From an uncultured Jannaschia sp. (GTDB lineage: Bacteria; Pseudomonadota; Alphaproteobacteria; Rhodobacterales; Rhodobacteraceae), in assembly GCF_947503795.1 (NCBI RefSeq), contig NZ_CANNEZ010000003.1:62001-126000 (forward strand): a stretch of 64,000 nucleotides of DNA, written 5' to 3'. Made by a program: the position numbers and the translations under genes. The notes under the pieces were generated by a model. The model was not told where the DNA came from. It searched no databases and saw only the letters and a list, made by a program, of their open reading frames with translations. Below are positions 24,534 to 32,322 of this stretch, piece by piece (position 1 is the stretch's first letter; each line of letters starts with the position of its first letter).

Positions 24534-24571
24534 ATGACCTTCTGAATCTGCGTCAGGGCGTAACATGTTTC

Positions 24572-24600
24572 TTGCCGCAGGGAGTCCGATGCGATATATC
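24572..24600 (+). promoter_or_regulatory. Candidate sigma-70 promoter of the paaJ-paaABCDE operon
   Basis: TTGCCG (24572-24577) and TATATC (24595-24600) are separated by 17 bp and lie 30 nt before the paaJ start. An AACATGTT palindrome (24562-24569) sits immediately upstream and could be a regulator site. No clear copy of the paaI-paaZ operator GACCGATCGGTC is seen here. Confidence 0.35.
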
Positions 24601-24629
24601 CCGCCTACCGCCAACCCCGAGGAGTTCCG

Positions 24630-25832
24630 ATGGACGCGTTCATCTGCGACGGCATCCGCACCCCGATCGGGCGCTTCGGCGGCGCCCTCGCCGGGATGCG
24701 CGCCGACGACCTCGCGGCGCACCCGATCCGCGCGCTGATGGCGCGGCACCCGTCGCTGGACCCGGCGGAGATCGACGAGGTCATTCTCGGCGCGGCGAAC
24801 CAGGCGGGCGAGGACAATCGCAACGTCGCCCGCATGGCAGCCCTGCTGGCCGGCCTGCCCGATAGCGTGCCCGGCATCACGCTCAACCGGCTCTGCGCCA
24901 GCGGGCTCGACGCGGTGGGCTTCGCCGCGCGGGGTATCAAGGCGGGCGATTACGACCTCTGCATCGCGGGCGGGTCCGAAAGCATGACCCGCGCGCCCTT
25001 CGTTACCGGCAAGGCCGACGGGGCCTGGTCCCGCAAGGTCGAGACCTACGACACCACCATCGGCTGGCGCTTCCCGAACCCGGCGATGCACAAGGCCCAT
25101 GGCACGCATTCGATGCCCGAGACGGCCGACAACGTCGCCGCCGAGCACGGGATCAGCCGCGCGGATCAGGACGCCTTCGCCGCCCGCTCGCAGGCCCGCT
25201 GGGCCGCCGCCCAGGCCGCCGGGATCTTCGCCGAGGAGATCGCGCCGGTCGTCCTGCCCCAGCGGCGCGGCGATCCGGTCGTCTTCGACACCGACGAGCA
25301 TCCGCGCCCGGGAACGGATGCCGCGAAGCTCGCCACGCTTCACGGCGTGAACGGCCCCGATCTGAGCGTGACGGCGGGCAACGCCTCGGGCGTCAATGAC
25401 GGCGCCGCCGCCTTGTTGATCGCGTCGGGCGCGGCGGCAACGGCGCATGGTCTGGCCCCGATGGCGCGCGTCGTGACGATGGCCTCGGCGGGCGTGGCGC
25501 CCCGCGTCATGGGGATCGGCCCGGTCCCCGCGACCGAGAAGGCGCTGGCCCGCGCGGGCCTGACGATCCGCGACATGGACGTGATCGAGCTCAACGAAGC
25601 CTTCGCCGCGCAGGCGCTGGCCGTGACGCGGGCGCTGGGGCTGGCCGATGACGACGCGCGCGTGAACGCCCATGGCGGCGCCATCGCGTTGGGCCATCCG
25701 CTCGGCATGTCGGGCGCGCGCCTTGCACTGACGGCGGCGCGACACCTGCAACGCATCGACGGGCGCTACGCGCTCGTGACGATGTGCGTCGGCGTCGGAC
25801 AGGGCGCCGCGATGATCTTGGAAAGGACCTGA
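24630..25832 (+). CDS. paaJ: 3-oxoadipyl-CoA thiolase
   Basis: 400-residue thiolase that cleaves 3-oxoadipyl-CoA to succinyl-CoA and acetyl-CoA, the last step of phenylacetate degradation (also able to cleave 3-oxo-5,6-dehydrosuberyl-CoA). The acyl-accepting Cys is C89 in [13 protein letters not shown]; the catalytic His is in [14 protein letters not shown] and the second Cys in TMCVGVGQG. The start is supported by GAGGAG before ATG 24630. It is the first gene of the epoxidase operon, 2 nt before paaA. The pcaF-type paralogue of protocatechuate degradation is nearly identical, so context decides the name. Confidence 0.87.
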   Translation: MDAFICDGIRTPIGRFGGALAGMRADDLAAHPIRALMARHPSLDPAEIDEVILGAANQAGEDNRNVARMAALLAGLPDSVPGITLNRLCASGLDAVGFAARGIKAGDYDLCIAGGSESMTRAPFVTGKADGAWSRKVETYDTTIGWRFPNPAMHKAHGTHSMPETADNVAAEHGISRADQDAFAARSQARWAAAQAAGIFAEEIAPVVLPQRRGDPVVFDTDEHPRPGTDAAKLATLHGVNGPDLSVTAGNASGVNDGAAALLIASGAAATAHGLAPMARVVTMASAGVAPRVMGIGPVPATEKALARAGLTIRDMDVIELNEAFAAQALAVTRALGLADDDARVNAHGGAIALGHPLGMSGARLALTAARHLQRIDGRYALVTMCVGVGQGAAMILERT

Positions 25833-25834
25833 CG

Positions 25835-26812
25835 ATGTATGCCCAGATGGTGACCTCCGAGGCGACGGCCGACGACCCCGAAAAGCTCGCCGCGTTCCAG
25901 GCCCGGATCGACGCGAACGAGAAGATCGAACCGAAGGACTGGATGCCCGAGGGCTATCGCAAGACCCTGATCCGGCAGGTCGGCCAGCACGCCCATTCCG
26001 AGATCGTGGGCCAGCTTCCCGAGGGCAATTGGATCACCCGCGCGCCGACGCTGGAGCGGAAGGCGATCCTGCTGGCCAAGGTGCAGGACGAGGCGGGGCA
26101 CGGGCTCTACCTCTACTGCGCCGCCGAGACGCTGGGCGTCAGCCGCGACGAGCTGACCGAGATGCTGCTGGATGGCCGCATGAAGTATTCGTCGATCTTC
26201 AACTACCCGACACTCAGCTGGGCCGACATGGGCGCGGTCGGGTGGCTGGTCGACGGGGCGGCGATCATGAACCAGGTGCCGCTGCAGCGGACCAGCTACG
26301 GCCCCTATTCCCGCGCCATGATCCGCATCTGCAAGGAGGAGTCCTTCCACCAGCGGCAGGGCTTCGACATCATGGCCAAGATGGCCCGCGGCACCGAGGC
26401 GCAGCGCCGGATGGCGCAGGATGCGCTCGACCGCTTCTGGTATCCGGCGTTGATGATGTTCGGGCCGTCCGACAAGGACAGCGTGCACTCCGCGCAATCC
26501 ATGGCGTGGCGCATCAAGATGAACACCAATGACGAGCTTCGGCAGAAATTCGTCGACCAGACCGTGCCGCAGGCCGAGTGGCTGGGTCTGACGGTGCCCG
26601 ATCCCGATCTCGCATGGAACGAGCAGACGGGGCACTACGACTTCACCGAGCCCGATTGGTCCGAGTTCTACGACGTCCTGAAAGGCAACGGCCCCTGCAA
26701 CACCGAACGGCTAGAGGCCCGGAACAAGGCCTGGGACGACGGCGCATGGGTCCGCGAAGGGATGATGGCCCACGCCGAGAAGCGGCGTGCCGCGAAGGTG
26801 GCGGCGGAATGA
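25835..26812 (+). CDS. paaA: Phenylacetyl-CoA epoxidase catalytic subunit PaaA
   Basis: 325-residue di-iron oxygenase subunit. It inserts oxygen into the ring of phenylacetyl-CoA to give the 1,2-epoxide, in complex with PaaC, PaaB and the reductase PaaE. The carboxylate-bridged iron ligands are visible as DEAGH (E86, H89) and EESFH (E169, H172) in two four-helix pairs, with E56 in HSEIVGQ. The start ATG at 25835 follows GGAAAGGA. It ends ATGA-overlapped with the next gene (26809-26812), which is an unusual neighbour (DUF3291). Confidence 0.93.
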   Translation: MYAQMVTSEATADDPEKLAAFQARIDANEKIEPKDWMPEGYRKTLIRQVGQHAHSEIVGQLPEGNWITRAPTLERKAILLAKVQDEAGHGLYLYCAAETLGVSRDELTEMLLDGRMKYSSIFNYPTLSWADMGAVGWLVDGAAIMNQVPLQRTSYGPYSRAMIRICKEESFHQRQGFDIMAKMARGTEAQRRMAQDALDRFWYPALMMFGPSDKDSVHSAQSMAWRIKMNTNDELRQKFVDQTVPQAEWLGLTVPDPDLAWNEQTGHYDFTEPDWSEFYDVLKGNGPCNTERLEARNKAWDDGAWVREGMMAHAEKRRAAKVAAE

Positions 26813-27282
26813 ATATCGCGGAACTCAATGTCGGCTATGCCCGCTACGCGCTGGACGACGACCGGATCGCGCCCTTCATGGACAATCTCGACCGGATCAA
26901 TGCGCTCGCCGAACGCAGCCCCGGCTTCGTCTGGCGCATGCAGTCCGACGGCGGCAACGCGACCGATATCTCGGTGCCGGGTGACCCGGACATGATCTCG
27001 AACCTGTCGGTCTGGACCGATGTCGAAAACCTCGGGGCTTACGTCTTCAACACGGTTCACGCCCGGTTCTACGACCGCGGAACCGACTGGTTCGAGACGA
27101 TGACGAAGCCGCATTTCGTGATGTGGCATGTCCCGGATGGTCACCGCCCCACCTTGGTCGAGGCCATGGACCGGCTGGCCCATCTGCGCGCGCACGGGTC
27201 GACGGACCACGCCTTCGGCTGGGACCATGTCGACATGGCCGCCTTCCGGCGCTGCGCCCACGGCGCGGAGGCGGACGCATGA
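26809..27282 (+). CDS. DUF3291 family protein embedded in the paa epoxidase operon
   Basis: 157-residue protein of the DUF3291 family (dimeric alpha/beta-barrel, related to antibiotic biosynthesis monooxygenase-fold proteins). Matching features are [18 protein letters not shown] at the N-terminus, then [30 protein letters not shown], and [22 protein letters not shown]. Such proteins are mostly uncharacterised. It is joined by ATGA overlaps to paaA upstream and paaB downstream, so it is translationally coupled within the epoxidase genes. This argues for a role with the Paa complex, such as shielding or processing an unstable product or assisting assembly. That function is inference; no biochemical data are implied. 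Confidence 0.85.
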   Translation: MNIAELNVGYARYALDDDRIAPFMDNLDRINALAERSPGFVWRMQSDGGNATDISVPGDPDMISNLSVWTDVENLGAYVFNTVHARFYDRGTDWFETMTKPHFVMWHVPDGHRPTLVEAMDRLAHLRAHGSTDHAFGWDHVDMAAFRRCAHGAEADA

Positions 27283-27617
27283 GCAATCACGCGACCCAGC
27301 CCTATCCCGGAACCGAGACGCCCGAGGGCCGCGCCCGCCGCGAATGGCCGCTCTGGGAGGTGTTCATCCGGGGTCAGCACGGCATGAGCCACCGGCATGT
27401 CGGCTCGCTCCACGCGGCCGATGCCGAGATGGCGATGCACCACGCGCGCGACGTCTACACCCGCCGCCAGGAAGGCGTCAGCATCTGGGTCGTCCCCTCC
27501 GCCGAGATCACGGCGTCGAACCCGTCGAAGAAGGGCCCCATGTTCGATCCGGCCGAGGACAAGACCTACCGCCACCCGACCTTCTTCGACATCCCCGACG
27601 ACGTGGGTGCGATGTGA
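27279..27617 (+). CDS. paaB: Phenylacetyl-CoA epoxidase subunit PaaB
   Basis: 112-residue structural subunit of the epoxidase complex. The family pattern EWPLWEVFIRGQHGMSHRHVGSLHAADAEMAMHHARDVYTRRQEG is intact, as is the C-terminal SKKGPMFDPAEDKTYRHPTFF. PaaB bridges the PaaAC catalytic heterodimers. The start ATG overlaps the DUF3291 stop (ATGA, 27279-27282), and the end overlaps the GTG start of paaC. Confidence 0.93.
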   Translation: MSNHATQPYPGTETPEGRARREWPLWEVFIRGQHGMSHRHVGSLHAADAEMAMHHARDVYTRRQEGVSIWVVPSAEITASNPSKKGPMFDPAEDKTYRHPTFFDIPDDVGAM

Positions 27618-28369
27618 CCGATCCGCATGTCACCTTCCTGTTGCGGATGGGCGACAACGCCCTCGTCCTCGGGCACCGCATCTCGGAATGGTGCGGCACG
27701 GCGCCGGCGCTCGAGGAGGATATCGCGCTGGCAAACACCGCGCTCGACCTGATCGGACAAGCGCGGATGTGGCTGGCGCGCGCGGGCGAGGTCGAGGGGG
27801 CGGATCGCTCCGAGGACGATCTGGCGATGCTGCGCGACGCCTGGGATTTCCGGAACCTCCTACTCGTCGAACAGCCGAACCGCGATTTCGGCCATACGAT
27901 CATGCGCTCCTTCCTCTTCGATCACTGGCACCTCGCGCAGCTTCGCGCGCTGGCCGGATCGCGCGATGCGGCCGTGGCCGCCATCGCGGCGAAAGCGGTC
28001 AAGGAAGGCGCCTACCACGCCGAGCGGATCGCCGGGCTGGTCGTGGGCCTCGGCGACGGCACCGAGGAGAGCCACGCGCGGATGCAGGCGGCACTCGACC
28101 GGCTGTGGCCCTTCGCGGGAGAGATGTTCGCGGATGACGAGGTCGACGCGGCCATGGCGGAGGCCGGGATCGCCCCCCTGCCCTCTTCGCTGCGCGCGGG
28201 ATGGGACGCGGCGATCGGCGCCGTCCTCGCCGACGCCACCCTGACCCGTCCCGAGGACGGTTTCGCCCATGCCGGCGGGCGAACCGGCGCGCGGCATTCC
28301 GAACATCTGGGCCACATGTTGACCCAGATGCAGTGGCTCCAGCGCGCCTATCCGGGGGCCTCGTGGTAA
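27614..28369 (+). CDS. paaC: Phenylacetyl-CoA epoxidase structural subunit PaaC
   Basis: 251-residue ferritin-like subunit that supports PaaA. The start is GTG 27614, giving a GTGA overlap with the paaB stop and the N-terminus MTDPHVTFLLRMGDNALVLGHRISEW. Helical motifs LANTALDLIGQARMWL, FLFDHWHLAQLRAL and KEGAYHAERIAGLV fit PaaC. The iron-ligand set of PaaA is not conserved in the same way, consistent with its structural role. The end TGGTAA at 28364-28369 overlaps the paaD start region. Confidence 0.92.
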   Translation: MTDPHVTFLLRMGDNALVLGHRISEWCGTAPALEEDIALANTALDLIGQARMWLARAGEVEGADRSEDDLAMLRDAWDFRNLLLVEQPNRDFGHTIMRSFLFDHWHLAQLRALAGSRDAAVAAIAAKAVKEGAYHAERIAGLVVGLGDGTEESHARMQAALDRLWPFAGEMFADDEVDAAMAEAGIAPLPSSLRAGWDAAIGAVLADATLTRPEDGFAHAGGRTGARHSEHLGHMLTQMQWLQRAYPGASW

Positions 28370-28893
28370 CCCCGCGCCCCAGCCCCGCCCCCGTGCCCGG
28401 TAGCATGGCCGGGGCGGCGACCGGGCCGGGCAGTCCGACGCCCCGCAGCGATGCCGAACTCTGGGCGCTTCTGACGGGCATCCCGGACCCCGAGATCCCG
28501 GTCCTCTCGATCACCGATCTCGGCATCGTCCGCGGCGCCGCGCTCGACGGAGACCACGCGCGCGTCGAGATCACGCCGACCTATTCCGGCTGTCCGGCCA
28601 CCAGCGCCATCACCCTCGCCATCGACATGGCACTTCGCGGCGCAGGCCTGGAGCCGGACCTGCGGATCCGCCTGGACCCGCCCTGGACGACCGACTGGAT
28701 GACCGACACCGGACGCGAGAAGCTGCGCCGCTACGGCATCGCCCCCCCCTCGCCCGCGGGCGGCCCCGAGGCCTGTCCGCGCTGCGGCAGCGTCGATGTC
28801 ACCCGGGTCAGCCAGTTCGGCTCGACCCCTTGCAAGGCGCAATGGCGCTGCGACGCCTGCCTTGAGCCCTTCGACTACTTCAAGTGCATCTGA
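28363..28893 (+). CDS. paaD: Phenylacetate degradation protein PaaD (assembly/maturation)
   Basis: 176-residue protein from a GTG at 28363 (7-nt overlap with paaC); an ATG at 28405 giving 162 residues is the main alternative. The core is a MIP18/DUF59-like domain (LLTGIPDPEIPVLSITDLGIVRG), which in PaaD is thought to help Fe or Fe-S maturation of the epoxidase system. The C-terminus has a zinc-ribbon-like CPRCGS...CDACLEPFDYFKCI. The stop overlaps the start of paaE by one base (TGATG). The choice between the two starts is uncertain. Confidence 0.88.
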   Translation: MVTPRPSPAPVPGSMAGAATGPGSPTPRSDAELWALLTGIPDPEIPVLSITDLGIVRGAALDGDHARVEITPTYSGCPATSAITLAIDMALRGAGLEPDLRIRLDPPWTTDWMTDTGREKLRRYGIAPPSPAGGPEACPRCGSVDVTRVSQFGSTPCKAQWRCDACLEPFDYFKCI

Positions 28894-29948
28894 TGGCCCG
28901 TTTCCACGACCTCACCGTGACCGATATCCGCAAGACGATCCGCGACGCGGTCGTCGTCACCCTGGACGCGCCCGACGGCTTCGACTGGACCCAGGGCCAG
29001 TACCTGACCTTCCGCCGCGACTTCGACGGCACCGAGCTTCGGCGCAGCTATTCGATCTGCGCCGCTCCCGGCGAGCCGTTGCAGGTCGGGATCAAGCGCG
29101 TCGAGGGCGGTGCCTTCTCGGGCTGGGCCAATACCGAGCTGGCCGTGGGCGACACGGTGCAGGCGATGCCGCCGATGGGGCGGTTTCACGCGGCCATCGC
29201 GCCCGATGCCGAGCGGCATTACCTGCTCTTCGCGGGTGGCTCGGGCATCACGCCGATCCTGTCGATCCTCCGAACTGTGCTGGACCGAGAGCCCGGGTCG
29301 CGGGCGACGCTGATCTACGCCAACCGCGCCGTGAACACGATCATGTTCCGCGACGAGCTGGACGACCTGAAGTCGCGCTATCTCGCGCGACTCGCGGTGG
29401 TCCACATCCTCGAACAGGACGCGCAGGACATCGACCTCTTCACCGGGCGGGTGGACGGCGAGAAATGCGCCGCGCTCTTCCGGCAGTGGGTGGCCATCGA
29501 CACCGTCGATCTCGCCTTCATCTGCGGACCCGAACCGATGATGCTGGCCATCGCGGCGGCGCTGAAGGATCACGGCCTGCCCGAGGACGCGATCCGCTTC
29601 GAACTCTTCGCCAGCGGTCAGCCGGGGCGCGTGGCCCAGCGCCCGAGGGCCGACGTGGCGGCCAAGCCCACCGAAGTCGCGATCACCCTCGAAGGGGCGA
29701 CCGAGACGATCAGCATGGACCGCGACCAGACGATCCTCGAAGCCGCGCTCGCCGCGGGGATCGATGCGCCCTTCGCCTGCAAGGCGGGCGTCTGTTCGAC
29801 CTGCATGTGCCGCGTGACCGAAGGCGAGGTCGAGATGGTGCAGAACCACGCGCTCGAGGATTACGAGGTCGAGGGCGGCTATGTCCTCTCGTGCCAATCC
29901 TACCCGCTGAGCGACCGGATCGCGCTGGAATACTACACCGGACACTAG
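28893..29948 (+). CDS. paaE: Phenylacetyl-CoA epoxidase reductase PaaE
   Basis: 351-residue electron transfer subunit. It carries an FNR-like FAD domain (RRSYSICAAPGEP, flavin site), an NAD(P)H domain (LLFAGGSGITPILSI) and a C-terminal plant-type ferredoxin domain with CKAGVCSTC (C-x4-C-x2-C) and a last Cys in LSCQSYP, binding a [2Fe-2S] cluster. It passes electrons from NADPH to the di-iron centre. Start ATG 28893 follows the paaD stop; a GTG 9 nt upstream is possible. The stop TAG shares CTAG with the convergent paaR stop. Confidence 0.92.
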   Translation: MARFHDLTVTDIRKTIRDAVVVTLDAPDGFDWTQGQYLTFRRDFDGTELRRSYSICAAPGEPLQVGIKRVEGGAFSGWANTELAVGDTVQAMPPMGRFHAAIAPDAERHYLLFAGGSGITPILSILRTVLDREPGSRATLIYANRAVNTIMFRDELDDLKSRYLARLAVVHILEQDAQDIDLFTGRVDGEKCAALFRQWVAIDTVDLAFICGPEPMMLAIAAALKDHGLPEDAIRFELFASGQPGRVAQRPRADVAAKPTEVAITLEGATETISMDRDQTILEAALAAGIDAPFACKAGVCSTCMCRVTEGEVEMVQNHALEDYEVEGGYVLSCQSYPLSDRIALEYYTGH

Positions 29949-30529
29949 GCCCCGATCGCGCCGACCCCGCCGGTCGCGATGTCGGCCACCGTTCCGGCAT
30001 AGGCGATCCGGGCCGCGCGGTCGGCGCCCGGCGACCAGAGGTAGAACCAGTTCACCATGCCGAACACGCTCATGGTGGCGTCCCGCAGCGCGCCGCGATC
30101 GAGGTGCGGCGCCTGCGCGGCGAGGGCACCTGACAGGCGCGCGACCATCTCGCGCTGATACCCCCGAAGGATCGCGGCCTGCGCAGGCGTCACGAGCGTC
30201 ATCGCCTCGGTCTGGATGCGGTGCTCGTCGTCTCGCCCCTCATAGGCCAGGAGAAGGTCGGTCAGCAGGGCGCGCAGCGGGTCGGGGCCCGTCAGGTCGA
30301 CCGCGGCGAAACGGTCGCGCAAGTCCGACAGATGCGCGTCGAGCAGGTCGAACAGAAGCCCGTCCTTGCCCGTGTGGTAGTGATAGAGGTTCGCCTTCGA
30401 GATCCCGCATTCGGCGGCGATCCCCGACATAGAGGCACGCGCGAAGCCGTCGCGGGCGAACACGCGGGCGGCGGCCTTCAGGATCGCGCGGCGCTTGTCG
30501 TCGTGGTCGCGGGCGACGGCGCGCCCCAT
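29945..30529 (-). CDS. paaR: TetR-family regulator of phenylacetate degradation (PaaR type)
   Basis: 194-residue TetR-family protein. The DNA-binding domain is at residues 10-58: KRRAILKAAARVFARDGFARASMSGIAAECGISKANLYHYHTGKDGLLFD, a standard TetR helix-turn-helix with the recognition helix in GISKANLYHY. The rest is a ligand-binding helical domain expected to sense phenylacetyl-CoA in PaaR proteins. The start ATG 30527-30529 overlaps the paaK stop by one nucleotide. Linkage to paaK, paaI and paaZ and the operator at 32277-32288 support the name; effector identity is inferred from the family. Confidence 0.85.
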   Translation of the reverse strand: MGRAVARDHDDKRRAILKAAARVFARDGFARASMSGIAAECGISKANLYHYHTGKDGLLFDLLDAHLSDLRDRFAAVDLTGPDPLRALLTDLLLAYEGRDDEHRIQTEAMTLVTPAQAAILRGYQREMVARLSGALAAQAPHLDRGALRDATMSVFGMVNWFYLWSPGADRAARIAYAGTVADIATGGVGAIGA

Positions 30530-31803
30530 CAGGCGCCCCGGTTGTCGACCACGCGCCGCGCCTTGCCCTGGCTGCGTTCGACCCCGCCGGGGTCCGCGAC
30601 GACCACCGCGCAGGAGATGCCGACCATGTCCTTGATCCCGCGGGTCAGCGCGGCGGCGCAGGTCTCGGCATCGCCACCGGGCGCACATTCGACATGGACG
30701 CGCATGGCGTCCATCGCACCCTCGCGCAGAAGCTCGATCTGGAAATAGGGGGCGAGGCCGGGCACCGCGAGCACCCGCTCCTCGATCTGGGTCGGGAAGA
30801 CGTTGACGCCGCGCAGGATGATCATGTCGTCGCTGCGGCCCGTCACCTTTGCCATCCGCCGGTGGGTGCGCGCCGTGCCGGGCATCAGCGTCGTCAGGTC
30901 GCGCGTGCGGTAGCGGATGACGGGCATCCCCTCCTTCGTGAGCGTGGTGAAGACCAGCTCGCCCTCGCTGCCGTCGGGCAGGACCGTGCCGGTCTCGGGG
31001 TCGACGATCTCGGGCAGGAAGTGATCCTCCCAGATATGCAGCCCGTCCTTCGTCTCGACGCATTCCTGCGCGACACCGGGCCCCATCACTTCCGACAGGC
31101 CGTAGATGTCGACCGCGTCCATGTCGAAGGCGGCCTCGATCTGGGCGCGCATGGCGGGGGTCCAGGGCTCGGCCCCGAAGATGCCGATCTCGATGGGGCA
31201 GGCCTTGGGGTCGAGGCCCTGCCGGTGATATTCCTCGAGAAGGTTCAGCATGTAGCTGGGCGTCACCATGATCGCGCGGGGGCGGAAGTCCTCGATCAGC
31301 TGGACTTGCCGCGCGCTCTGGCCGCCGGACATGGGAATGACCGTCGCCCCCAGCTTTTCGATCCCGTAATGCGCCCCGAGCCCGCCGGTGAAGAGGCCGT
31401 AGCCGTAGGCGTTGTGGACGATGTCGCCCGCGCGCACGCCGGCCGCGCGCAGGCAGCGGGCCACAAGGTCGCCCCACGTCTCGATATCTTGGGCGGTATA
31501 GCCGACGACCGTGGGCTTGCCGGTGGTGCCCGATGACGCGTGGATCCGGGCGATGCGTTCGCGCGGCACGGCAAACATGTCGAACGGATAGGCGCGGCGC
31601 AGGTCGTCCTTCACGGTGAACGGAAAGCGCGCGAGGTCGGCCAGCGTCGTCAGATCGTCCGGGTGCACCCCCGCCGCGTCGAAGGCCGCGCGATAGTGGG
31701 GGACATTGCCGTAGGCATGGACCAGTGTGGCGCGCAGGCGGTCGAGTTGCAGCGCCTCGATCTCGGCACGGGGGGCGGTCTCGATCGGGTCGAGGGGGGT
31801 CAT
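30529..31803 (-). CDS. paaK: Phenylacetate-CoA ligase
   Basis: 424-residue acyl-adenylate enzyme that activates phenylacetate with ATP and CoA, the committed first step. The AMP-binding P-loop SSGTTGKPTVVGYT is at residues 90-103, with NAYGYGLFTGGLGAHYG and IFGAEPWT, and the C-terminal hinge GRSDDMIILRGVNVFPTQIE, all PaaK hallmarks. The conserved catalytic Lys region near the C-terminus reads SQGKARRV. The start ATG 31801-31803 overlaps the paaI stop, and upstream open frame is shadow. Confidence 0.93.
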   Translation of the reverse strand: MTPLDPIETAPRAEIEALQLDRLRATLVHAYGNVPHYRAAFDAAGVHPDDLTTLADLARFPFTVKDDLRRAYPFDMFAVPRERIARIHASSGTTGKPTVVGYTAQDIETWGDLVARCLRAAGVRAGDIVHNAYGYGLFTGGLGAHYGIEKLGATVIPMSGGQSARQVQLIEDFRPRAIMVTPSYMLNLLEEYHRQGLDPKACPIEIGIFGAEPWTPAMRAQIEAAFDMDAVDIYGLSEVMGPGVAQECVETKDGLHIWEDHFLPEIVDPETGTVLPDGSEGELVFTTLTKEGMPVIRYRTRDLTTLMPGTARTHRRMAKVTGRSDDMIILRGVNVFPTQIEERVLAVPGLAPYFQIELLREGAMDAMRVHVECAPGGDAETCAAALTRGIKDMVGISCAVVVADPGGVERSQGKARRVVDNRGA

Positions 31804-32240
31804 GTCGTTTCCTCGAAAAGCTGGCCGGGGATGGCGCGGGACATGCCGCGGAATTCTGCGATCACGTCTCCGTCCGCACGCGTCACGGTCACGTCGTAAA
31901 GGCCCGAGCGCCCCTTGAGCGACACCTCGCGCGCGGTCGCGGTCAGCACGTCCGCGGCACGGCCGGGCGCCAGGAAGCTGACCTGTGCCGCCTGTGCGAC
32001 CGTGGCCTGGTTGCGCGAGTTGCAGGCGAAGGCGAAGGCGCTGTCGGCGAGGCTGAAGATCACCCCTCCATGGCAGGTGCCGTGGCCATTGCAATGATGC
32101 GGCGCCACCGTCATGCGCAGGGTCGCGGCGCCTTCGGATACGGCCACGCGCTCCATTCCGAACCAGGCGGAAGCGGCGTCGCCCTGCCACATGGCGTCTG
32201 CCGCGCGCGCGGCGCGGTCCTCGGCGGTCATCTCGGGCAT
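31800..32240 (-). CDS. paaI: Hydroxyphenylacetyl-CoA/acyl-CoA thioesterase PaaI
   Basis: 146-residue hot-dog fold thioesterase. PaaI releases CoA from stalled intermediates so that CoA is not trapped during phenylacetate breakdown. The motif CNGHGTCHGGVIFSLADSAFAFACN contains the conserved HGG and catalytic Asp region. GGGAGGG lies 6 nt before ATG 32238-32240. It is the first gene of the minus-strand paaIKR group, divergent from paaZ across an 82-nt gap containing a palindromic operator. Confidence 0.9.
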   Translation of the reverse strand: MPEMTAEDRAARAADAMWQGDAASAWFGMERVAVSEGAATLRMTVAPHHCNGHGTCHGGVIFSLADSAFAFACNSRNQATVAQAAQVSFLAPGRAADVLTATAREVSLKGRSGLYDVTVTRADGDVIAEFRGMSRAIPGQLFEETT

Positions 32241-32276
32241 GGTCCCTCCCCCATGTCGCGGAGGTTGCACATAACC

Positions 32277-32288
32277 GACCGATCGGTC
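32277..32288. promoter_or_regulatory. Candidate PaaR operator between divergent paaI and paaZ
   Basis: GACCGATCGGTC is a perfect 12-bp palindrome at the centre of the 82-nt gap between paaI (minus) and paaZ (plus). The symmetric dyad with CCGATCGG core fits TetR-family PaaR sites and would control both directions. A TTGCAC at 32265-32270 and GATAGA at 32292-32297 flank it and could be part of the paaZ promoter, although their spacing (21 nt) is long. Confidence 0.65.
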
Positions 32289-32322
32289 AACGATAGACGC
32301 GAGCCATCCGGGGAGGATCGTC

